In this document: positions 57,048-64,000 of the stretch, piece by piece
Position numbering within the stretch: the first letter of the stretch is position 1
Layout: every line of letters starts with the position of its first letter
Assembly: GCA_029339505.1 (NCBI GenBank)
Contig: JAQISU010000097.1
Span: 2,262,501-2,326,500, forward strand
DNA: 64,000 nucleotides
Source of the DNA: Unio delphinus
Lineage: Eukaryota; Mollusca; Bivalvia; Unionida; Unionidae
Direction of reading: 5' to 3'
The notes under the pieces: generated by a model
What the model saw: the letters and a program-made list of their open reading frames with translations, nothing else
Told to the model about the DNA's origin: nothing
Databases searched by the model: none
Made by a program: the position numbers and the translations under genes

Positions 57048-58128
57048 AGGGTCAACGAAGCTTTAACAACTAGATTGGCTCGTGAGCGATTAGATGCAAT
57101 TAAGAAATTTATACCAATTCGCGACTCTGTCAGGAATAAATTGAAACAACGACAACTCCTTCAGACCGATTTTACTGCAGGATTTGAAGAGTTATTTAAG
57201 CCGTTAATTATCGCAACTAAGGATGTAAAATTGGAAATTTCTAAACAAGGAAAACAACAAGAAGAGTCTTTTCTCCCTGTGTTAGAAAAAATAGCAAAGA
57301 GAACTAAAGAAAACAAAAAAATCCTTGAAAACACTTCCTCAGGATATATCAACCGCTTAAGAACAACAACGAGAACTTCAAGAAGATATTCCCCCACCCC
57401 CGCCTGAATTTCAAGAAGAAGAGGGGGGGGGGATACTACTAGTGGACGAGTTGCATTCAATGAAAAATTTCTTCCTGGTAAATTAGATGAATTGAGAAGA
57501 AAAAAATTTGATTCTATGGAAAAATTAGCCGAATTTGTCAATAGGGGTTTTCCTCAGAGAAGAAAATATATCCACGGTGATTATAATCTCTCCCCTAAAA
57601 AAGATTGGTATAAGGGGTTATATCGTATACTATCAGATTCATCTCAAGCAAGAGAAGATGATAAAACATTTCAGGAGTATATGGCAGCAATAAAAAAAGC
57701 TGAATCATCTATAGTGGAGCAATCGGATACCGGATTTCTTAGATTACCAGAACAATCAATTTATTGATATAACACAATCCCCACAACAGATGAAAATGAC
57801 GAGAGAAGCTGATCCTGAAAAAGGTGCAACCGGTGTCACTGAAGAAACCAAAGGATTTTCAAAAACAGGCAGTGGTTTAGTTGGGAAAAATCCTACGGAT
57901 TTTCACACTAGCGTTAGAAACTCTTCGAGTTTCTGTCCTGGTAGTGTTCTCAGTGATATTACACGATTAGTAGTTCTCATTGGAGGAAAACGGGCTGGAA
58001 ATAACTCACCGGAAATAATTAATGAAGCAGCTGATATCTGTAGACGGTTATTTCAGGGTGGTATCATGGATATCAGCACATATCGAGATTTCATTGGCGA
58101 GTTAGTGGAGGATTATCACAGTGACTGA
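57048..58128 (+). pseudogene. Conserved structural-module protein (copy 2, start lost)
   Basis: Duplicate of 51,943-53,020. The start codon position reads AGG after the conserved leader block, so initiation is lost. Frameshifts occur near 57,350, in the poly-G run 57,423-57,432 and near 57,760. The C-terminal third (57,790-58,128) is intact and shows VVLIGGKRAGNNSPEIINEA and FQGGIMDISTYRDFIGEL clearly. Confidence 0.65.
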
Positions 58129-58163
58129 AATTTATAATTGAAAAATTGTTTACAATTCAAATA

Positions 58164-58607
58164 ATGATCATACACTACAACCATGACAAACCAACCCCCG
58201 TCTATGTAGTTAATTCACGGTTTCCAGTTTATAGAGCATACTATGGTGATGGTTTCGGTAATACAATTGCGGGGTTATTTGCAAGAATGGCCCCAAAAGT
58301 GATGCCGTTAGCTAAACAATTAGGAATGAAAGCTATTGATGTTGTTCGTGATAAGGGTATCAGTGCTGTTGGAGATCTTGCCGGGAAAGTGTTTTCAGCC
58401 GCGAAGAATAAATTAACATCATTAGTGAAATCACGAAGAAAGAAACCGGTACCACTGCCATCTACAGCGGAAATGCCTGCGAGTGTTAGTAAAATTATAA
58501 ATAACGCAGTAGAACAGAAACTATCGTCGCCGGTGACTCCGAGTGACCAAAATAACATGGTAGCAAACATGATAGCGGGAAGTGGCTTTAAAAAACCACG
58601 ACGATGA
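58164..58607 (+). CDS. pX-like basic virion protein (copy 2)
   Basis: 147 residues, intact, starting at the ATG that ends the conserved leader block. N-terminus IIHYNHDKPTPVYVVNSRF, then YYGDGFGNTIAGLFARM, a Gly-rich amphipathic helix region, then AAKNKLTSLVKSRRKK and a C-terminal GFKKPRR. Small basic proteins with a YGDGxGxxxxGLF start and a hydrophobic middle are usual in adintovirus capsid modules and are compared with adenovirus pX/pVI. A virion-associated DNA-binding or membrane-active protein is likely; the exact homology is uncertain. Confidence 0.7.
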   Translation: MIIHYNHDKPTPVYVVNSRFPVYRAYYGDGFGNTIAGLFARMAPKVMPLAKQLGMKAIDVVRDKGISAVGDLAGKVFSAAKNKLTSLVKSRRKKPVPLPSTAEMPASVSKIINNAVEQKLSSPVTPSDQNNMVANMIAGSGFKKPRR

Positions 58608-58689
58608 AATCCTACGATTAGCAATGAAAATCTTTCACGATGAAAATCGTTTACGATTTCACGATTTAGACCCTGATAAAAAGAATAAA

Positions 58690-60105
58690 ATGTTCAAACG
58701 ATCACCTGATCCAGCATTTGATATGGATGCCCCAGTGCGTAAAGATGATTCCGTCCTTGATTTTCAATTTGATTCTTATCACGCAACACAACCAGATCTC
58801 AGATCGCGAATTGAACTTCAAGTTCATGATACCAGCAAATAGTTTTTGCCTTGTGAAGCGTTTATCGAAATCGAAGGTGAACTCGTAACAAATGTTGCAG
58901 CTAATACACCATATGACAATAACCCAACCATCCGAGTTGGTTTTGTCAATAATGGCATAATGGCGTTATTCGAAAGTGCAAGATATCTCATTGATGGAAA
59001 AGAAATTGAATCAATAGACCGTGAAGTTGATGTTGCCACAACAATGATAGGGTTAGCGAGATATTCTGATGATTATACAAGATCAGCGGGTCCATCTATG
59101 ATGTTTTCTAAGGATATTACTGATCACCCTGAACACGTCCAGTATTCTAGAGTAAAGGCAACACAAGCTACTGCAGTTGATCCAGCACCAGCCGGATATA
59201 CAAGATCAGCTGGTACTTTTGATGTCATTAATAATATTACTAACTACAACCTAGGGTTTGCAACACGCGTATTAACGTTACAAGGACAGCGTCGACAATT
59301 TTCATGCGCGATTCCACTGCATCATATATTTGGATTCTGTAGAAACGTCCGAAAAGTTATCTATGGAGCGAAGCATACAGTAGCGCTTGTGCGAAAGGGT
59401 ACTGATAATGATGCAATCTGGCGTGATGCTGGTGTTCCCGAGGGTAAAGTCATATTAACAAAACTATCATTGTGGATGCCAGTGTTAACTCCATCAATCA
59501 CAGCAGAAGAGCGATTACTGTCATTTATGGATCAAGGAGGAAAGTCGTTGTTGAGTTGGTTATCAGTGACCACGGATATTAAACAGGATAATGTCGATGA
59601 TATATTCACATGGCACCTGGCATCCAAACAAGGTGTTTCAGCTCCACGTCATATATTTGTAGCGTTACAGAATAATGAGCGAGTTGGTAATTAACAATGC
59701 AGCCATATGATATTTGATGAGTTAGGTGTTAGAGAAGTCTCGTTGAGAATAAACGGCCAACAGGAACCATCCGAGGATATACAACTTGATTTGAATCACA
59801 ACCATATTGCACGTGTATATCACAATATGCTGTCATTTATGGCACGGGATCAAAATGTTAATACTGGTTTGCAAATATCACAGTTGGATTTTAAAAATCT
59901 GTATCCGATTTATTACTTTTCATTGGAACATCTTGATTTAACAAGACAATCTGTCGTTGATATACACTATAGAGCCCGTGTAACCCGCCCTGGTGGTATT
60001 ATTAATTACAGAGTGGTTGCTGTCATTCTCAGTGATAAATCAATGCTACTCGAAGGTGTTGGTGGAAGAATGAGAATCATTGATGCACCAGTGGAAAATA
60101 TGTAA
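58690..60105 (+). pseudogene. Major capsid protein, double jelly-roll (copy 2)
   Basis: About 471 codons from ATG to TAA, with two in-frame nonsense codons: TAG at 58,840-58,842 and TAA at 59,692-59,694; copy 1 has sense codons at both places. It would build the icosahedral shell. Visible features of Polinton/adintovirus hexon-like proteins: N-terminal VLDFQFDSYHATQPDLRSRI, the segment IPLHHIFGFCRNVRKVIYGA near the middle between the two jelly rolls, LTKLSLWMPVLTPS, TWHLASKQGVSAPRHIFVAL, and a C-terminal YFSLEHLDLTRQ. Length and order fit the family, but assignment is by pattern recognition. Confidence 0.85.
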
Positions 60106-60145
60106 TCGAAACTTTATAGCAATTAGATCAATCTGTATTTGTATA

Positions 60146-60604
60146 ATGTCGTATAGTAATATCAATGTGTCGTTGACACCTGGTCAATTAAAAAAATTGC
60201 AATCAGAATCGGCTAAGCAGTGTGGACCCACAATAACGCTGAAACCTAATCAAATGAATGGCGGTGCAAATAAATTATCGCTGATAACTCGTCAAGTAAA
60301 ACATTTCAATGATGCACTTATAGCAAAAAAAGGTGTTCAGATTACTCTTTCTGCGGCTGCTATCAAAAACATGATTAAAACAGGCGGTATATTCCCGTTG
60401 TTTGCTGCGTTACCAGCGTTGATTGCGGCAGCAGCCCCAGCGGTGGCTAAAGCGGCAGCGTTAGGGGCTGTTGGTACCGCGGCAGGAATGGCACTAAAAA
60501 GGCAACTGGGCAGGGTTATAAGAAAGGGAAAGGGTCTAAGACTACCAGGAACCCCGTATTCATGGTACAGCGGAAAAGGCCTGAGACTAGGACCGGTTTA
60601 TTAA
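60146..60604 (+). CDS. Adenovirus pVI/pX-like minor virion protein
   Basis: 152 residues from ATG at 60,146, intact. Polar N-terminus (NINVSLTPGQLKKLQSESAK), then VQITLSAAAIKNMIKTGG, a strongly hydrophobic Ala-rich stretch LFAALPALIAAAAPAVAKAA, and a basic C-terminus with two KGLRL repeats (KGKGLRLPGTPYSWY; GKGLRLGPVY). The GG-x-F/L-x-x-LPALIAAAAP hydrophobic block resembles adenovirus pX and Polinton equivalents. Likely an internal virion protein; the basic tail may bind DNA or be a protease cofactor. It overlaps the protease gene. Confidence 0.75.
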   Translation: MSYSNINVSLTPGQLKKLQSESAKQCGPTITLKPNQMNGGANKLSLITRQVKHFNDALIAKKGVQITLSAAAIKNMIKTGGIFPLFAALPALIAAAAPAVAKAAALGAVGTAAGMALKRQLGRVIRKGKGLRLPGTPYSWYSGKGLRLGPVY

Positions 60605-61092
60605 CTCAAAAATCTTCGATTGTAGAGTCTTTGATTGAGGAACCTATGGTTCCAATGTCCAATTTTGATTTACTCGATGCTGCTAAAAAATTGGACATAA
60701 AAAATTTCAGAGGTGTCTTTATGAAAGATCAGTTGCCGGCACAACCAAAGAGTGTTGAAACCGGTATCATTAATCTCGATAACAGCACCGGACCTGGAAC
60801 TCACTGGGTTGCATACGCTATTGATCTACGTGGGATTCTCTATTTTGATTCATATGGATTAGCACCGCCGAAGGAATTCATGCTTTATATAAAAACGTTT
60901 CCAATGAAGACTTGGTATTCTACGCTACCAATACAACAAATGAATGATCCACCAATATAAGGCAGCGAAGTATTAAATGTCCTCGATGCTATTTCTAACT
61001 CTTTGGGTAACCCAAAGGGAAAACCACCTCATGTTGTCGTAAATGAATACACTAGTAATCGCTTTTTAGAGAGAGAGACAGTTTTACAATAA
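60562..61092 (+). pseudogene. Adenain-like cysteine protease, inactivated
   Basis: The first part is open for 132 codons: MSNFDLLDAAKKLDIKNFRG, then GVFMKDQLP, then STGPGTHWVAYAIDLRG with the catalytic His of THWVAY, and YFDSYGLAPPKEF with the following acidic position. These are hallmarks of the adenovirus/Polinton maturation protease (C5/ULP1-like), which processes capsid precursors. A TAA stop occurs at 60,958-60,960, just where the QxxxxxxCG active-site cysteine segment should be, and no Cys is encoded there. A conserved C-terminal part (LNVLDAISN) follows in the same frame to 61,092. The start could also be 60,646 or 60,655, which avoids overlap with the previous gene. The 15-bp hairpin TTTGGG-TAA-CCCAAA lies at 61,002-61,016. 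Confidence 0.85.
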
Positions 61093-61093
61093 C

Positions 61094-61944
61094 ATGATTG
61101 ATATTTGGGGAAGACCTCTATCAGCGCTGAAAAAACCCAAACCCGATGGCACTGCAACGGGTGATATAAAAAAATAATCGAAGATGAAATAGCTGAGACT
61201 TTGAACCTAGCAAGTGTTGATCCCGGGGAAATAGTTGTATTTCAAGATCGTCAGGGTAAATTGAAAACAAGTAATATTTCTCTGGATGATGTTTTGGTTA
61301 AACAACGAAACGCAATCGAGGATACTATCGAGTTATTTTCCGATCAGGGTAAACTCAAACCGGGTGTACTTTTTTCGACTATTATAGATAGACTAGAAAC
61401 TCTCAACGATGAGTTGAAAAATTCTGTGTTGGAACTAACAACACTTCAATATAAAACTGAAGAACACGGAAAACAGTTTTCAAATTTTCGTAGAAACATC
61501 GTGGATAAATTTCTTGAAACCCCGTTGAATAGAATTGAAATAAAACTCCCTGATATAAAAAAAATCCATCAATGAGACGAAAAACTTCATCGAAGCCATC
61601 AAAACTGATTTTCCGAGGATGATAACAATCATTGAAAAAACAAAAATTCCTCATGAGAAAACTAATAACGTAGTATACACGATCCAACACGGATCATTTG
61701 CGTGGACTCCTACAAACAACAAATTAGATATCACTGCACCGTTAAGGGTATTTATCGATTAACACTAGTGACAACGACTCAATTTAATATTTCATCGTCA
61801 AGTTCATTCGGGGTCAACAATACGATTTCAACGATCATCGACAAGGATACAACTGAAAAGTTCACGATAACATCTACTGATAAAAATTTGGTTAGGGTTT
61901 CAACAACGTGGTATTTGGAATATGTAGCGGATTTAAGTAAATAA
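61094..61944 (+). pseudogene. Fibre-like gene: coiled-coil stalk and beta-rich head
   Basis: N-terminus MIDIWGRPLSALKKPKP, then a shift in the A-run near 61,165, then an open segment to 61,575 with DPGEIVVFQDRQGKLKTSN and heptad-rich helix (ETLNDELKNSVLELTTLQYK). A further segment FAWTPTNNKLDI leads into a beta-rich C-terminus open to 61,944 (GIYRLTLVTTTQFNISSSSS; TEKFTITSTDKNLVRVSTTW). A tip, coiled-coil stalk and beta-sandwich head at this place in the capsid module suggest a trimeric fibre or receptor-binding spike, but no sequence motif proves it. Element A has more stalk units. Confidence 0.6.
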
Positions 61945-61978
61945 CTAAATTGAAATTGTAAACTGATTTGGGAATAAA

Positions 61979-62536
61979 ATGATTTCATCATTGCAATATC
62001 GCTATGATCACGTCAGAGAATTTCAAACTAGACTCAAAACCCTCGCCGAGGAGTATCAAATAAAAATAAAAAAATACCGACGAAGAATCACCGCAATTGA
62101 TGTTACTATGTACTCGGTGTCAGGCGTTCTCGCTGGCGCCGGAATAATACTTGCATCGGTTACAATGATTGCCCCGGTCGTAGTTCCAATTTGCATTTCT
62201 GCGGCGGCTACAATCGCGGGTATATCAACCGGGATAACAAAAAAAATATCATCATGCAGCCAGAGTAAACTGCAAGATTACTTAATTCAATTTCATATTG
62301 TATCAACCGCATACTCGCAATTATCCTCGATGCTATCGTCGTCACTCGATGATACATTAATATCAGATAGTGAGTTCTCAGCGATGGTCAGTATTTATGA
62401 TTCCGAGATGTCAAAATTAGAAATACAACATGAATATAATAACAATGACAACACCGATGGAATTACTTCAACAAATAGTGGAGAACACGAACCCGAAAAC
62501 CAGCATGATCTCAATAACCTCAACGATATAAGATAG
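61979..62536 (+). CDS. Hydrophobic-hairpin membrane protein
   Basis: 185 residues, intact. Basic helical N-terminus (KIKKYRRRITAID), then a 40-residue hydrophobic, Gly/Ala-rich segment (YSVSGVLAGAGIILASVTMI, then APVVVPICISAAATIAG) that can form two membrane-spanning helices, then a hydrophilic helical C-terminus and an Asn/Asp-rich tail. The arrangement recalls apolipoprotein-L/colicin-like pore-forming helical hairpins, which is only a structural analogy. Possible roles: membrane penetration or virion membrane association. Preceded by GGGAATAAAATG, similar to the capsid gene leader (GAATAAAATG). The tail overlaps the first unit of a 166-bp duplication. Confidence 0.65.
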   Translation: MISSLQYRYDHVREFQTRLKTLAEEYQIKIKKYRRRITAIDVTMYSVSGVLAGAGIILASVTMIAPVVVPICISAAATIAGISTGITKKISSCSQSKLQDYLIQFHIVSTAYSQLSSMLSSSLDDTLISDSEFSAMVSIYDSEMSKLEIQHEYNNNDNTDGITSTNSGEHEPENQHDLNNLNDIR

Positions 62537-62694
62537 TGAGTTCTCAGTGATGGTAGGTGTCTATGATTCCGCGATATCAAAATTAGAAATACATCATGAG
62601 TATAGTAACAATGACAACACCGATGGATTTACTTCAACAAATAGTGGAGAACACAAACCCAGTACAAACAAGCATGATATCAATAACATCAATG
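62365..62694. repeat. 166-bp tandem duplication at an overlapping gene junction
   Basis: 62,365-62,530 is repeated at 62,531-62,694 with about 10% difference (for example AGATAGTGAGTTCTCAG at 62,365 and 62,531; ATGACAACACCGATGG at 62,445 and 62,611). The first unit carries the membrane-protein C-terminus; the second, read in another frame, supplies the start of the penton-like gene. Confidence 0.9.
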
Positions 62695-63381
62695 AATCCT
62701 GAATTCAGTGTGAATTTCCCTAGCCCAGTCCCCGTGAAGGAGATAGCGCTAGCAAAACTACGAGTGTATCACAGTTGGCCTAATATCAGATCGGTAGCAT
62801 TTGGTGGTCAACAACCGAATAATTCCTTGGTATTTGCAAATAAGAATAAACCAGACGGGACTCCAGACTGGAACGTTGTTTCAATACCAACAAGGTCATA
62901 CCAAATCGAACAAATCAATAATGAATTCGCGCGTAGAATAAAATCAATTACTGGAACAGAATCAAAAATCGCTATAACGGTTCATGAGCCGACGCTATCG
63001 TCTGCCATTGAAATAAGCACAGAAGGATACGTCGTAGATATCTATCAGAGTTCTATTAGAACCGTACTAGGATGGCCTGAATTACCACCTCGGACAGCTC
63101 ATCAAATACCTGAACCACAAAAAACTGATTATATCACCGACAGGATAAAATCTGACAATCCAGTAACAAGCTATAAAGATCACCAAGTCACTATAGATTT
63201 TTTTGGTATTGGATACCAACCAAATGGGAGAGAGACGGAAGGGGAGGAAACAGAGGGATATCATTTTGTTAACGAACCTAAAATTATTGAAAATTTCACA
63301 GCTATGAATAATGATTTTTCACTGTTGTTAATACCCTTAAATCCAGCTCTCTCACCCGAGATTAATTTATCAGCGTCGTAG
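62596..63381 (+). CDS. Penton-like structural protein, N-terminal half
   Basis: 261 residues, intact. Segments: FSVNFPSPVPVKEIALAKLR, YHSWPNIRSVAFGG, DGTPDWNVVSIPTRSYQIEQ, INNEFARRIKS, ITVHEPTLSSAIEIS, VVDIYQSSIRTVLGWPE. The order DW-x-x-(V/I)-x-(I/L)P-x-(G/R)-SY-x-I-x-x-IN, then SSIRxxLGW, is the N-terminal half of a beta-rich structural protein found in many Polinton/adintovirus fossils; in most that I recall, the C-terminal half seen at 63,408 belongs to the same chain. Penton or minor capsid is inference. The start is inside the duplicated segment, and 'MTTPM' five codons later is an alternative start. Confidence 0.7.
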   Translation: MSIVTMTTPMDLLQQIVENTNPVQTSMISITSMNPEFSVNFPSPVPVKEIALAKLRVYHSWPNIRSVAFGGQQPNNSLVFANKNKPDGTPDWNVVSIPTRSYQIEQINNEFARRIKSITGTESKIAITVHEPTLSSAIEISTEGYVVDIYQSSIRTVLGWPELPPRTAHQIPEPQKTDYITDRIKSDNPVTSYKDHQVTIDFFGIGYQPNGRETEGEETEGYHFVNEPKIIENFTAMNNDFSLLLIPLNPALSPEINLSAS

Positions 63382-63407
63382 AAACATGCAATAAAATTAT
63401 CGACGAT

Positions 63408-63984
63408 ATGGAAACCTTTAATTTTAAAATTATTCAGGATATATTAGATGACGATAACTCCCAATCGAGAACAAAGTTTGCAACAGACTATAAAATCCCC
63501 GTCAAAGATATTCCAACAGTCAAACTACCAGGATATAACGTACCAAAACTAAAAAAATCTCTCAATGATGCCATCGATGTTGGTTTTAAAATAAGTCATG
63601 ATGCATGGAAAAAAACAACATCACCGGAAATAAAAATCCTCAAACATAATAATGACCGAGAAGGCGGTGGTAGACATATAGCTCCGTTCAACGTGAATAT
63701 TTCAACGGTGATTGCACTCAATTTAATATGTGATGTTATCGAGGGAAGCTATCAAATAAATCTCGAACGATCAAATCAATCTCAGCAAGGATATATTCTG
63801 TATTCATTTGCACCAATAGCTCCTCCAGGATTTTTTAATAATTGAGGATCCAACTAGTCCAGTCTATATGAGGTGTCATAATGATTCGCTAACGAGAATT
63901 AATTTCAAACTCACTGACCAGTCCAATAAACTAATTGATCTACAAGATGAGGTCTTACAAATTAGTCTGTTTGTAAAATCCTAA
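63408..63984 (+). pseudogene. Penton-like structural protein, C-terminal half (frameshifted)
   Basis: 145 codons are open from ATG 63,408: an N-terminal part unlike anything I know (METFNFKIIQDILDDD), VKLPGYNVPKLKKSLNDA, then GGGRHIAPFNVNISTVIALN, GSYQINLE and LYSFAPIAPPGFF. A frame change in the T-run at 63,831-63,836 gives an early stop; family-like sequence resumes in the next frame (DPTSPVYMRC, INFKLTDQSNKLIDL) and ends at 63,982-63,984. The stop codon falls inside the hairpin AAAATCC-TAAAA-GGATTTT (63,975-63,993). The right terminal repeat should start just after the window. Confidence 0.7.
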
Positions 63985-64000
63985 AAGGATTTTCGTCGTA

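Larger units (their letters stand above)
45640..64000. mobile_element. Endogenous Polinton/adintovirus-like element B (5'-truncated, internally duplicated)
   Basis: About 18.4 kb of viral sequence running off the right edge. Order: PLA2, integrase (+); HNH-helicase-polymerase (-); Cys-rich, HNH, two conserved genes, pX-like, major capsid (first copy, cut); then a 5.1-kb repeat from the polymerase N-terminus to the capsid gene; then pVI/pX-like, protease, fibre-like, membrane, penton-like pair. Without the duplication and with the left end seen in A, the parent would be about 15 kb, normal for Polintons. Integrase plus capsid, ATPase and protease genes define the class; PLA2 is an extra borrowed from the parvovirus world. 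Confidence 0.92.

Noticed and set aside
49679..59887. Two independent viral insertions instead of a duplication
   Set aside because: The repeat is exactly adjacent with a microhomology junction and is followed by single-copy sequence that continues the same capsid gene.

Overview
This window looks like animal nuclear DNA. The host genes are intron-split or decayed. tRNA-derived SINEs (one with a perfect 16-bp target-site duplication), a decayed non-LTR reverse transcriptase, microsatellites and very long minisatellites fill most of the space. The L-amino-acid-oxidase-like gene and the repeat style suggest a lophotrochozoan, perhaps a mollusc, but nothing here fixes the species.

Host layout. 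Positions 120-4140 are a 20-bp minisatellite. Two exons of a flavin amine oxidase of the L-amino-acid-oxidase type lie at 4253-4440 and 6974-7951 (+), with a dead LINE reverse transcriptase in the intron between them. From 8 to 13.5 kb there are AT-rich spacer, short tandem repeats and SINE pieces. A broken C2H2 zinc-finger gene lies at 23.2-26.6 kb (-). A 6-kb satellite of 34-bp units fills 27.2-33.2 kb. From 33.2 to 45.6 kb there are inverted-repeat elements, a Pif1-helicase fragment, three more minisatellites and SINEs.

Two endogenous viral insertions of the Polinton/Maverick (adintovirus-like) class occupy about 13.6-22.4 kb (element A) and about 45.64 kb to the window end (element B). 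They are related to each other but broken differently. A keeps the packaging ATPase, a zinc ribbon, a parvovirus-type phospholipase A2, the decayed replication gene, a cysteine-rich protein, an HNH gene and, in inverted orientation, the right-end structural genes. A has lost the integrase and the capsid module. B keeps phospholipase A2, an intact DDE integrase, the replication gene, the cysteine-rich protein, the HNH endonuclease, the double-jelly-roll capsid module, adenovirus pX/pVI-like proteins, a decayed adenain-like protease, a fibre-like gene, a membrane protein and split penton-like genes. B carries a 5.1-kb internal tandem duplication (49,679-54,778 repeated at 54,779-59,887). Combining A and B, the inferred gene order is ATPase(-), Zn ribbon(+), PLA2(+), integrase(+), HNH-helicase-polymerase(-), Cys-rich(+), HNH(+), structural genes(+), with inverted repeats at the ends.

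Two things stand out. First, the replication gene is one long reading unit joining a family-B-like DNA polymerase, an SF1 helicase and a C-terminal HNH nuclease; both elements have this layout. Second, both elements are sprinkled with 14-19-bp perfect or near-perfect palindromes/hairpins. Several lie inside coding sequence in the same phase, giving recurrent peptides such as NASVS/NASIS and NPTDF in unrelated proteins, and some are present in one element but absent from the other. This resembles in-frame palindromic insertion elements known from Rickettsia, here in a eukaryotic virus lineage. Most viral genes carry stops or frameshifts, so these are genomic fossils, although several reading frames are still open.
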